Assembly: GCA_903813345.2 (NCBI GenBank)
Contig: CAIIXF020000012.1
Span: 11,516,932 to 11,580,931 of the forward strand
Length of the DNA stretch: 64,000 nt
Source: Owenia fusiformis
Taxonomy: Eukaryota > Annelida > Polychaeta > Sabellida > Oweniidae
Direction: 5' to 3'
Shown: in pieces, positions 11,660 to 22,759 of the stretch
Numbering within the stretch: the stretch's first letter is position 1
Layout: each line of letters starts with the position of its first letter
Position numbers and translations under genes: made by a program
The notes under the pieces: model-generated
What the model saw: the letters and a program-made list of their open reading frames with translations, nothing else
Told to the model about the DNA's origin: nothing
Database searches by the model: none

Positions 11660-12160
11660 TAATCAAGCTAGTATGGTCTTTTTAGTCCTTCATGTCCAAT
11701 TTTTCAAACATCAGTTAGCGTAGACAGTGTTCCATTTCAAAAAAAATGTATAAATGCAGTGCCAAATAGGAACAACTATAAAAGAATCACAGTAACATAT
11801 ATAGTACTAAATACTCCCATTAACCTTAGTTTATACATGTTCACACCAAATATCAGACTCAGAGGATAGAATCAATATATTTGGCCATTATGGGGATCAA
11901 ACTATTTTTGTAAAATTACTGAGAAAAAGTCAAAGTTATATATTTCCTTTTTAACTATTTAATGTTATGGTGCCTTGATAATAATTTTACACATGTTTTT
12001 ATGACAGTTTTAAAGACACATAGTGACTAGACTTTATTCTCTCTGATTTTTTTTATTGATCTACATGTGCTTCAGTTTAAGTTAATATATTACAATGTCT
12101 TGTACAGTAGCCAAAACAATAAGTATATAAATAAATACTGTATATGACTCATTTAAATAA
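11660..12160. other. intergenic spacer before DD-C
   Basis: AT-rich, with no ORF or repeat recognised. TATA-like runs (TATATAAATAAATA near 12125 and TTTAAATAAATTT near 12152) stand a plausible distance before DD-C. Confidence 0.4.
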
Positions 12161-12161
12161 A

Positions 12162-12179
12162 TTTCTCTTTCGTTTTGAT
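12162..12179 (+). promoter_or_regulatory. ISRE-like element of DD-C
   Basis: TTTCTCTTTCGTTTTGAT ends 14 bp before the ATG. The minus strand contains GAAAGAGAAA, a perfect GAAANNGAAA core, followed by the AAACGAAA half shared with DD-A and DD-B. The arrangement is the same as in DD-B although the flanks differ. Confidence 0.55.
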
Positions 12180-12193
12180 ATTTGATTATCAAG

Positions 12194-15100
12194 ATGGCAG
12201 AGGGTAAATTTTCAGGTAAATATTTGTTTGTTTTACATTAATACAAGATACTTTTTTACATATTTCAAGATTATACTATAAGTTGCTTTAATTTGGCGCT
12301 ATTTAATTTGGCATTGGGCAAATTTAGAAATTTTGACTGCTATTCAATTTAGTGTTTTCCAATTGGTAAAATATGGATATCAGAGGGTTCTTACAAAGAT
12401 GCAAATATTTGCTCTCGTTTTTCAAAAGAATAACCAGCAGTGGATCTAGATCTTCAAAAATAGTTCAATATTGACATTTTAGCGGGGTATTTTCAAATGT
12501 TCTTATCCTACATGGGAATCCCAGGGGATTTATTCAAAAAACTGGCAGAGACTTAATTTGGCAGATGTCATCAATAAAATTACCGTCAAATTAAAGCAAC
12601 TTACAGTATCCAAATATTATTGCCAATATTATTGCCAAAGAATGACAATTAAGGCAAAGTCTAAATCTGTTTGAAGTAAGTATTATCAGAGAAAGAAATT
12701 ACTACTAAAGTCCATGCATAGGCCATGAATATTTGCATATAATTGGGTATGTCAAACAATTGCATAACATGTCTTATCAATTTATTTACCTGCAGATAAT
12801 TATCTTTATAACCCTATAACCGTATCTCGGAATCTCCTTCAAAACAAAATATTCAATGTTGATTTGCATGAACTGTGGTTTCATGATTTGGGCAATACCT
12901 CATTCAAACTGAATTATAAAAAAATACCAGGCATACACAAATGCATAACAAACAAATTAGGGTTGTATCCCCAACATGCAAAATTACATTCTGTGATGGT
13001 AGATGATTATCTGGCCTCGCCCCTTATTCAGGATTTGTATAAATTCACATTCAAAATATGTTACAGCTCAGACACAGGAGCAATTAGAAAGGAAAAAGAG
13101 AGAAAAACAAGAAAAAAAAGAAGAACGTAAGTTAAAAGATGCAACAAACACCAGAGAAGAGTTTCTAAAATCACAATTTTTTAATAGTATACGACTGCAA
13201 AGGGTTGTGATTTTATCTCATAATAATCCTTTGATTTTAAGGCTGTCTATGAAGGGTGATAGAAAGAATGTTCATAAAAATGGCAGCGCAATCTGTTTGT
13301 AAATAACTATACTACTGCCATCTTTTTATCAACCTAAAACCTACATACAGGGTGTCCAAAAACAGGACTGTAAAAAAGTTGAATAACTTGGTCAATTTTG
13401 CATATTTTTCCTTGAAATTTCAGAATCATATAGTTTATTCAATGTGAATTTAGTTGTGAAAGTTTGATAATAATCTACCAATTGAGTCAAAAACTACAGC
13501 TCCTTACAAAACATAACCCAAATGTGCGCCTCTCCTCTCGATCCACAATTCAATCCGCCGAAAAAAGTTGTTGATGATCCTCCTACACACATGTCTTTCT
13601 GAATGGACAAGTTTACCCCAAGAACAATTGCTACTGGGGCTTACATCCTCCTGATAAAGTGTTACAGCATCCATTGCATTCTGAACAATGCACTCCCTGG
13701 GTGTCAATGAGGAAACATGGAATCATCAGTCCTTTTTGGTTCGAAGGTGACTGGGGACGTGCTATCACCATGAACAAGGACCAGTAAGATGTTCACTAAG
13801 TTTTGGAGGTCACTTAAGCACCAGAAGGGACATTTAAGGAGATAAGCAGTGGTTTCAACAAGCCAATACAACCCCAACACTGCAAATGATATGCTGAAAT
13901 GGTTCAGGCAATACTTTGGTGGTCAGCTCAACAGTTGCAAAACGCAAACCATATGGGCAGCTCATTTGCCAGATCTAAATCCCCCAAATTTGTATCTTTG
14001 AGAATTTCACAAAGCCAATATGTATACTGACAGGCTCATAACAATCTTAAGAGGGCAATAACTACCCCAATTTGTACCATCCACATTGATGTGTGTACAT
14101 GTAGGTCAGAGTCATTTACAACTTTGTCCCCATGATTCGTTTGTGCATAGAGAGGAGAAATGCCCACTTTGAGCATGTTTTGTAAAGTACTCTAGTTTTT
14201 GACACAATAAACAGATTATCATCAAACTTTCAGAACAAAATTCACATTGACTGAACTAAATAACTCTAAAATATGCAAAATTGACCGAGTTATACAACTT
14301 TCTTATGGTCCTGTTTTTTTTAACACCCTGTACAACATTATAGGAAATTCAATTTCTTGTAAACTGCATCTACATCATGTACTTCAATAAATATAACTAA
14401 AAATTCTGCCATTGGGTAGAACTGGATGATGTGTTTCTTTTTCAATTAGAGTTTAATATTTTTATGTAGAAGAATTCTTCAATGACCTGTTTACTGACAT
14501 TGGGCCACAAATGGGGACCCACTTCAGCACCATTGGGCTTCATCTTGGGATGACAGATGATGAATTGAAGAATATTCAGATGACAGATCGTGATGCTAGC
14601 CAATGGGGCCTAGAATTGCTGAAAAAATGGATGAAGAATCAAGAGGAAGAAGAATCCGGTGTTCCTGTGATTGACACCTTGTGTAAAGCTTTGAGGAAAG
14701 CCAAGAGAGTAGACCTTGCTAAAAAAGTCAAAAAGGCTGAAGAAGAAAGAGGTCAGTATCAGTTGCACTTCTTTTTCTTGCTTGTCCAACAAAGCCAGGA
14801 TCTTCAATACTGTATTTTTAAGGCAAATAAGCCAAAGTAGACAAAAATTTACTGCATGACTTCATATCCATAAAACTGTTAATCATACATCTATGAATAA
14901 TTATCCTAAATTCCCATTCCTGGCTATGATTCTACAGATACTGATTAGCTTTTAATAATCTCTGTCATCATTTTAATATCTCCCAAATGAGATGCTCTTA
15001 TTGAATACTGGATGATGTCCTATATGAAGGCATGGATAAATAGAGGAGTTATGTGGTATAATTCTTGATCTTCATACACTGTACAAGAGCAAATTAGTAA

Positions 15101-15201
15101 ACTGTATGAGAAAATTGACCTCACATAATTAAATAAGAGTTTAATTCATTTCAATTGTGTAACCCGTGTTTTATGCATTTGTTTCAGGCAGTCAACGTTA
15201 A
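12194..15201 (+). CDS. DD-C: small Death-domain protein with extra charged exon, 125 aa
   Basis: Exons 12194-12215, 13067-13126, 14470-14751 and 15188-15201 have GT/AG borders and keep one frame to 378 nt. Exon 1 encodes MAEGKFS. The 60-nt exon 2, absent from DD-A and DD-B, encodes a Gln/Glu/Lys-rich helix (QEQLERKKREKQEKKEE) that could form a short coiled coil. Exon 3 encodes the Death domain (LFTDIGPQMG, a WGLELLKKW helix, IDTLCKALRKAKRVDLAKK). The last exon adds only GSQR, so the acidic/Tyr tail of its neighbours is missing. It is the most diverged of the three. The exact use of exon 2 rests on splice sites and phase, not transcript data. Confidence 0.7.
12279..12602. mobile_element. TIR element in DD-C intron 1
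   Basis: TAAGTTGCTTTAATTTGGC at the left is mirrored by CAAATTAAAGCAACTTA at the right, with 'aatttggc' motifs inside. A sequence at 63330-63540 uses the same 'CCAAATTAA' vocabulary and may be a relative. Non-autonomous. Confidence 0.65.
13348..14330. mobile_element. mariner/Tc1-like element with inverted transposase ends
   Basis: Termini CAGGGTGTCC and ..AACACCCTG are each flanked by TA (13346-13347 and 14331-14332), the Tc1/mariner target. The terminal inverted repeats are long (about 200 bp). Each encodes, pointing outwards, the end of a mariner-type transposase: minus strand near 13510-13590 (INNFFRRIELWIERRG) and plus strand near 14115-14190 (IRLCIERRNAHFEHVL then stop). A + strand fragment near 13967-14005 reads LPDLNPPNLYL, like the conserved PDL.P catalytic-region motif. 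Frames are broken. It looks like a foldback made from a duplicated 3' end, lying in DD-C intron 2. Confidence 0.75.
13504..13707 (-). pseudogene. transposase C-terminal fragment (inverted copy)
   Basis: A 67-codon open stretch with SERHVCRRIINNFFRRIEL and ERRGAHLGYVL, matching the end of mariner-type transposases. The N-terminal and catalytic parts are missing, and it runs outward in the left arm of the element at 13348-14330. A dead remnant. Confidence 0.6.
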
Positions 15202-15344
15202 GCATGGCTGGTGACTATTGCATCAGGACTGACAAGGATGGATGTTACGAAGCACAATTAAATACAGAACTTTTTGCACTTAGGAACTATTGATTTTAAA
15301 ATATTTTTAAATTTTTCAACACTCAACACTTTTCTGAACACCCT

Positions 15345-15880
15345 CGTCACTGTTCTACAACTTAAGTTACTTTGACAGAACGTCAATGTAACAAAATGAA
15401 TGAACTTCCTGATTACAAGTTTTTTGTTTTATCGATTTAAACCTACCTTTAAGTCAAGTTGCCGATTATAATTTGGCAGAAACCTAGAAATATAGTCTAG
15501 CTTTAATAAGTTTCATTGATTTGGAATTTGTTTTGTAAATGAAGTTGCAATTCATATATTTAGTCCCTCGCTTTTGTTACATTGATGAAAGTCCATTATA
15601 TTACCAATGTATGTTACTTTGACAACTTACATCAATGTAACAAAAGCGATGGTCTAGGTGCATGCATAACAGCTTTATTCAAAAATCAAATTCCAAACTT
15701 AGAGCATTTCTTAAAGCTAGACTACATGTATTGTTTAACTTTGTGTCAAATGATAATCCGCAACTTGACTTAAAAGAAGGTTTAAATCGAGTAAACAAAA
15801 GACTCGTATCCAGGAAGTTCATCCTATTTGTTATATTGACGTTTCCTCAAAGTAACGAGTTGTGGAACAGTGCTAGTGTT
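15345..15880. mobile_element. 536-bp foldback element after DD-C
   Basis: The left half (CACTGTTCTACAACTTAAG..., CGATTTAAACCTACCTTTAA, AGTCAAGTTGCCGATTATA) is mirrored by the right half (15750-15880). A tight inner hairpin at about 15568-15652 pairs CGCTTTTGTTACATTGATG with CATCAATGTAACAAAAGCG. ORFs inside (15582-15773, 15662-15916) are incidental. Confidence 0.8.
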
Positions 15881-15937
15881 TATGCTATTTTAAATTCCAT
15901 GTATACTATGAAGTAATCCTTATTAATCAGTCATGAA

Positions 15938-16488
15938 TAGGGATAACACAGGACAAAAATATTTCAGGACGGGACGGGAAATATCCATTTTGGGATGGGA
16001 CATTTTGGACAGGAAATATCCAATAAAATAGTTAATAACTTTAAAACAGTTCTACAAATTACATTTTCCGTCTACTTCCTGTTATGCTCATGCAGCGCGG
16101 ATATTCTGATCGTCACAAGAGGGCTGCTCTGTTAAACATAAACTCGTTATCTGAGATTAATTTTAAGTTGTTACTTTTATTGCCAATAAAGTTCTTCTTT
16201 CAAAGGGAAACACTGTTGTCGATAAAACTACATGTTCTGTACTGAATTTTCTTTTAATAATAATCACTAAATAGAAATTGCCACTATATGGCGTTTATAC
16301 ATTAACGTAATCCGGCAGATAAGTTGTAAATACAAAAGAAAATTCTAGTCTAGATCATATTTAATGTGCATTTTGGAAAGTTTAAAGGTCATAGGAGAAA
16401 TAGTATATCCTGAACATGGACCGAAACCTTCGGTACAAGACCAAAGTCCCGAGGGGTGGGACAATATCGGGAAACCGTGACATCCCTA
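15938..16488. mobile_element. hAT-type MITE with 8-bp target duplication
   Basis: Starts TAGGGAT and ends ATCCCTA. Both sides carry GTCATGAA (15930-15937 and 16489-16496), a perfect 8-bp duplication as expected for hAT elements. Beyond about 7 bp the inverted ends diverge. No transposase ORF. Confidence 0.8.
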
Positions 16489-16496
16489 GTCATGAA

Positions 16497-17211
16497 TGTA
16501 AATACATATGTAAAATATCCTTTCAGGTAAATACTTTTGAACAATAAATAAGCATCTTTGGATAATACCATTTTGAGTTGCATATATCATATTGTTATAT
16601 TACAAACAATTAATAAAACCCATATTTCATGCTGACAAGTAAATAAGCTCTTTATCCCATGATGTTCATTTATGCAGTTATTTTTGATGAACCTGAGATA
16701 CATGTATTTAAATTTGATTTTTGCATTGAAAACATGTGCTGCATGGCAAATTACCATCATTAATACGTTTTTAGAGAAACGGAACAGGAAAGAATACATA
16801 CACATCATCTGGATCTATAAATACATGTACAGGACATGGGATAAATACCCTACACACTAGTCGGATCAAGTCTTACTTCAGGACTCCAGACTTATATACA
16901 CCAGCGACAGTTGTGGTATTATTATCAAAAATTATCTTAAATTTTCCAAAAATCTTTGTTTCCTGATTTGAAATGTGCCTCCTTTTTTAGGATCCTCCAG
17001 TGCATCATATCTCACGATCTATTCCAAGTTTATATTATATATACATGCACATTACAATAAGAGATTATACATGTAAATGATGTGAAAGCATAAAAGCAAG
17101 TTTAATTTACATGTATCAGGAGTGCTGGACGTTTAACAATTACATGGGCAGTAACCAGACATTGCACACTTACATTATTGTGAATAACAAATTCAAAAAA
17201 ACATTAACCGT
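16497..17211. other. no recognisable gene
   Basis: AT-rich spacer. ORFs here (16587-16808, 16672-16860, 17111-17362) are short, overlap on opposite strands and lack motifs. Confidence 0.4.
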
Positions 17212-17331
17212 CTGTGCTCTAATTGAATTTCTCAACCAATTAGAATGCAGCATAGCCAATCTAGAACATTCACTAATTCTCTATAGATGCACTACCATGC
17301 TCTATTCAATCATCAGGGTATCTATATATTG
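17212..17331 (+). repeat. dispersed repeat, copy 2
   Basis: Matches 5944-6075 (GAATTTCTCAACCAATTAGA, GCAGCATAGCCAATCTAGAA, CATGCTCTATTCAATC) in the same orientation. Confidence 0.7.
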
Positions 17332-17693
17332 TGACATCATACCTGACAGCATAAAACAGTGACAGGTTGTTACACAGGGACCACAGGATCACAGATTTTG
17401 GGGGCATGCTCTTACAGAATTATTTTTAATGAGAGGCTCGATTTGGATCTGTGTATCAGTATTCTAGTCAAATCTCAGGCAGCTATTCCAGAGATAAACA
17501 ACATTTTGTAAAATTCACTGAAATTATTTTGAGGGACAGAGAGAACTACTTTTATCGATGATGCTCCATCAATGGGGAGTTATGAATACTCTGTTGAAAT
17601 CTGGCCTATTATCTGAGTGGTTTTTCAGAAACACACAAGTACAATTTTTAAGGGATTTAATGAGGAGCTCGGCTCAATATACACAAATACTCA

Positions 17694-18917
17694 AGGGGCG
17701 AGGAGGAAAATTCTCAATAAATGGTGTATAGTTGGTTTGGCAGTATTTTCAGTTAGGGGAGAGTCTTGGATGAAATTTCCACCTAGGTGATAGCTTCGCA
17801 GAGTGGTAGGAAGTTCTTTTTTTGAGGAGTTAGCCCCCCACCCCCCAAAAACACCCTACCCTGGGGAAAAAATTGTTCACACTAAATAACCTTAGATATT
17901 TTGATGTTTGTAAGTGACATACATAGATATTATATATATGAATAATTTGCAGTATTATTGATGCTGATTACTCCTAAAGAATTTGAATATCAGTACAAAG
18001 TGTGTACCCCAGGGGGCAAATTCGTGACTCATTTTCTTACTGTTTTGATTCTAACTTTTCAATTAGACACTGTAAGAGGTTGAAAAAATTCATGTGAAGT
18101 GCCCAATAGCAGGGTTAGTAACCCTGAAAGATGCAAAGCCATGGAAGAAGTAGGAGCTGAGAAAAAAATTGTTGATTTTTCGAAAAATTTGACATTTTTG
18201 ACAACTGGATTTTGTGTATGACTATAGCTGACCCCTATAGTTTCTAGATCCATCCCTCTATGATGATATTTATGGTTTTATAGTGTGGAACTAAGATGTA
18301 AAACATAATTTATATGGGTTTTAAGGAAGTCCAAAATTTGAAAAATTGTAAATATAAGGTTTCAAATTTACGAATTACAGATATAGCCATGGCTGACCCC
18401 TATAGTTTCTAGATCCATCCATCTTTGATGATATTTATGCTTTCATAGTGTGAAACTAAGATGTAAAACATAAATTAGATGGGTTTTAAGGAAGTTATAG
18501 GTTTTAAACAAGTCCAAAATTCTAAACATTGTAAATGTAAGGTTTCAAATTTACGAATTCCAGCTATAGCCATGGCTGACCCCTATAGTTTCTAGATCCA
18601 TCCCTCTTTGATGATATTTATGGTTTTGTAGTATTGAACTAAAGATGTAAAACATAATTTAGATGGGTTTTAAGGAAGTTAATGATTTAAAACAAGTCCA
18701 AAATTTGAAAAATTGTAAATATAAGGTTTCAAATTTACGAATTTTAGGTATAGCCATGGATGACCCTTATGGCTTTTTCATCAATACTTCTATAATGAAA
18801 CATATACTTTTAGAGTGTGAAACTAAGATGTAAAACATACCAAAGATGAATTTTAAGGAAGTTTAAGAATTTTAACAAGTGCAATATTTGAAAAATTGAG
18901 AAATATCAGGTCTCAAA
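17694..18917 (+). repeat. left arm of a 6.3-kb inverted-repeat structure
   Basis: The arm starts at AGGGGCGAGGAGG and is mirrored, with few differences, by 22760-24005. Its inner half is a tandem series of about 180-bp units containing TAGTTTCTAGATCCATCC and TTTACGAATT blocks. An ORF of 64 codons (18059-18253, minus) is mirrored at 23444-23638; this reflects arm identity and does not show that it is a gene. Confidence 0.85.
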
Positions 18918-19612
18918 GGAGCACGGAAAGTATCGCAACAGATTTCAGACAGTCATATGTTGGATTTTGTCTGTTTTCTGAGGATTTAAGCAGGTGCATA
19001 TATGATAGGCCATTGCATTACCTATGGGAAAAGAACTCTTAGAGATGATAAAATAGTTTGGAGTTTGAGACAGCGAAGGTGAAAACAATCCACCCACATG
19101 TTTTTGGGGAAATGTCGTCCTGATTTTCAACCCCGTTCACCCCTGGTTTTTCAATTTTTGTTGCAACAGTATGTTGCGTTTTGAGACATAGTTAACCATT
19201 AAAAGGATAAATTTATTTTAGATAAAGCGGAAAACAATATTTTCCTGTTATTTTCCCATAGGAAACTCATGTGATCCATTGCTTTCAACTTAATTTTGGT
19301 CACCCATATTTGATATCTTTAAAATCCCTGATGGAATGAATTTTTCATTTAAAGGGGTTAACTGTATGTAAAAACACATATATTTATACATATACACACA
19401 TATATTTATGCATGTGGTGGTGGGTGGGTTGTTTGCACCTTCCCTGTCTCAAAATAGAAATTATTTTATCATCTCTATGGGTGCTTTTCCTGGAGGAAAT
19501 GCATTGGCCTAACATATGCACCTCCTCAAATCCTCAGAAAATAGCCAAAATCCAACATATGATTGCTGAAATCTGTTGCGATACCTTCAGTCCTCCTTTA
19601 CGATTTCAGGTA
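18917..19612. repeat. nested palindrome inside the 6.3-kb structure
   Basis: AAAGGAGCACGGAAAGTATCG...TCTGTTTTCTGAGGATTTAA at the left pairs with 19430-19612 (CTCAAATCCTCAGAAAATAG, CAACATATGATTGCTGAAAT). This is a foldback within the larger inverted repeat, with (ATACAC)-like AT microsatellite near 19380. Confidence 0.75.
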
Positions 19613-20269
19613 TAGCTTAGAAATTAGATGTTAAAAATATTGTGGTCAGGTTTGATCCATGTTACATGTATTATTAAAAGAAAAATCATTAGAGTTGAGG
19701 ACTTAACCCTTGAGTTCCTAAGGGGGTGAGAGGTTAATAAATCCCCCAGTAAGTGTAACTGCTCCTAGGGATATCGTATATAGTGTAGTAATTGATTGAT
19801 TAAATGGATTATAACTAATTAATTATTATTTGATGATATTTATTATGTGATGTAGCATTTTTACTTTTTCACATCAACATGTTCGATGTAATGTTCCGCA
19901 TTATCAAAATACATAAAGACATGGTTAATTAAAAGAAACATGTTTTCTCTATATTTTGTTATGCCCCTTCTGTAATTAAGCAATGATCATCTCCTAATAC
20001 AAAATGTTGTTATGAATTATCAAATTATAATCACTACACTCCCAATAAAACAATTTGTCATCAGGCAACAGTAATTATTTGGGAAAATAAGGATTATAAG
20101 GATCATACCCCCCCCCCCCCCCGGGCCTAGAAACTTCCGTTAGTGCAATGATATAAGGAACTCTAGGGTAAAAGGGTCTTGTCACATTAAAATCTTCATG
20201 TAGATCAAAAAGTATATATAGTGATATGATCAATATGTTTCAAACAAACAGACATTGTAGAAAATGTTT
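19613..20269. other. unique AT-rich spacer with a poly-C run
   Basis: No ORF or repeat recognised. A homopolymer of about 15 C lies near 20108-20122. Confidence 0.4.
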
Positions 20270-20975
20270 ACATACTGACTTTGCAGATGACATTTTCTAG
20301 CATAGTTGAAGAATTTTTTTCATTTATTGAAATGATAGTCATAAAATTATAATATCAGTGTCATTTCATGCAAATTACTGCAGTCCCACATGTTCTGCTG
20401 AATGTAAAACAGAGTGAATAATTTTAAAATCAGCCTCTTCAGGAGTGGAATTTAACAGGAGATTTCAGTTATCACTTGCACAGATATTTGAGTTCTCTCC
20501 AATAGTTCCACTTAAAACAATCTTGACATTTGGCACACTTTTAGAATGCTGCTTTATTGAATTTCTTTGTAATCTTTGAAAATTTGTCTTATATTACTTG
20601 GACAAAGGTATTCATATTTTTAGGTAATGGTGTAATTTCTTCTATGGATTAAAGTTCAATAGGGGAAGCATCCATTATTCGCATTCTTTCAGAATCCTTT
20701 ACTGATGGAGACAACTAGCTAGGAGTCTAATATGAAATCTATTCTTTGGGCTCCTTTACTAGATTTGATGGAGTAGTCAAATATAGCTTTCCAAAACTCT
20801 CCAAATTTCAACATATAAGTTAATCTTCATTTTCCCTTTGTCATAGCCATTGCATCAATCACGAAAGTTTTATCAATTTGTGGTATGGTTTCATCGATCT
20901 CCATTTCAAACCCCTTTTTAAGTTCTGATTTTACAGGATAAGATAGATGATCATTGTCAAACGAACTGTTTGTAT
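20270..20975 (-). pseudogene. decayed mobile-element-associated ORF (EEAD...DTD type)
   Basis: Read on the minus strand from about 20975, a 50-codon open stretch starts MDTNSSFDNDHLSYP and ends VIDAMAMTKGK-stop. The reading then continues through stops and frameshifts: FGEFWKAIFDYSIKSSKGAQ-RIDFILDS, KDSERMR, TPLPKNMNTF, VLSGTIGEN, EEADFKIIHSVLHSAEHVG and NDTDIIIL. The order VxDGMA / RIDxxxD / SIKDSER / EEAD / DTDV is one I recognise from uncharacterised multicopy proteins in invertebrate genomes that travel with mobile elements. I cannot name the element. Several stops and shifts show it is dead. Confidence 0.55.
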
Positions 20976-21329
20976 CCATATAAGATCATAGTTTACTCAC
21001 ACATTTCTAGGCAAGGTGTGTCCAATTCCAGCCAATTCAATATTCCATATAACTGCATTCCAATTTACTACTCTCATAAACCCAAGGTCAATTTTAGATT
21101 CTAGAGAAACTAATGAAACTAATGATCATAGGGAATAGCTTGCCAAGTGCTTGTATTTGAATTTATGTGGATTACTCATTTGGTAGACACCTTTATCAAA
21201 TGTTAAAGTGTAGTTGATTTTCAAGTTGTACAAGCACAGTGTCATGGGTGCTTTCTTTTCCTGACATAGTATAACATTGTGGTAAAAATTATGCCTGTGC
21301 ATTATGAGTCAATAAGAAAAATGTGTATT

Positions 21330-22550
21330 TTTTTCAAATTCTTTTGGGGGTGTCAAAGTGGATGAGAGGGTGAAGTGGGGTGTGGTGCCAGTAGGGGAGC
21401 AAGGGGTTGTCCCCCAGAAACATTGACCATATCAAGTTGCTATTTGATGATGTCTGGGCACTTAAAAAATGTCTGAGACAATACATGAAATTCAGAATAT
21501 TTTCTTTTGTTTTGTGGGGGATGTGAGGGGTGGCTAACTCTCCTAGAAAATTTTACAATTTAAAGATGATATTTGGTGCTTCTGGGCACTTTTAAAGTGT
21601 ATTAGTCAATAAAAACATTGAAAAACAATCTCAATTTTTTTCAAATTTTGGGGGTGTCAAAGGGGGGGGGGCAGAGGGGGAGGTGGGGCTGGGGTGCCAG
21701 AGGGGGAGCAGGTGTTTGTCCCCCATATCAAAATTTACAATATCAAGGTGCTATTCGATGAAGTTGGGCTATTTAAAAGTGTCTATTTCCCAAGAAAATT
21801 TTACAATTTTAAGATGCTAATTGGTGCTTTCTGGGCACTTTAGTCAATAAAGTCAATAAAAAAATTTGAATTTTTTTTTTTGGGGGGGGTGTTAAGGGGA
21901 GGGGGCTGCCAGAGGGGGAGGTGGAGTGGGGATGCCAGAGGGCGAGTAAGTGTTAGTCTTCCAGAATCATTAACTTTATCAAGGAGCTATTTGATGATGT
22001 CTGGGCAATTTAAAAGTGTCTGAGACAATACATAAAACAAATTCAGAACTTTTCCATTGTTTCGTTTGGGGTGTGAGGGGTGGCCCACTCCCCCTAGAAA
22101 ATTTTACAATTTTACAACGCTATTTGGTGCTTTCTGGGCACTTTCAAAGTGTATGAGTCAATTAAAGAATTTGAGAAAATCACAATTTTTTTTTTTGGGG
22201 GGGGGGGGGCGCCAGAGGGGGGTCTATGCAAGTGCAAGATGCAAGAGGGGGAGCAAGTCCCCCAGAAACACTAACTATATCAAGGAGCTATTTGATGATG
22301 TCTGGGCACTTTAAAAGTGTCTGAGACAAAACACTAAAATAAATTTAGAACTTTTCCATTGTTTTGTGGGGGGTGTGAGGGGTGGCTAATACCCCTAGAG
22401 AATTTTACAATTTTAAGATGCTATTTGGTGGTTTCTGGGTTCAAAGTGTATGAGTCAATGAAAAAAATTACAAAAAAAATATTTTTCAAAAAAAAAATTT
22501 CAAATTTATTTTGGGGGGTGATAAAGGGGGGTGCGGTCGCACCCATCGCA
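21330..22550 (+). repeat. G-rich tandem array, about 300-bp units
   Basis: Three to four units. Each has a long G run with AGGGGGAGCA, then TCCCCCAGAAACA..., a 'tatttgatgatgtctgggca' type block and 'ctagaaaattttacaatttt'. G homopolymers are frequent. ORFs 22057-22314 and 22359-22616 are readings of the array. Confidence 0.8.
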
Positions 22551-22759
22551 CCCCCCCCATCTGACGGCCCTGATCTAGTAGCATTCAGATTAGAAAGATT
22601 TTACTGTAGTTCATGACTTTTCACTCCATCTATATGCAGCAGACTAACTGCTGCAACAGGTATATATTCTACACCTGGTCTCTAAGCTATGATATCACAG
22701 TTGTTACTATTATGCTCATAACCTTCGATTATCAGGGCTCATTCAAGGCTGTACCTGAA

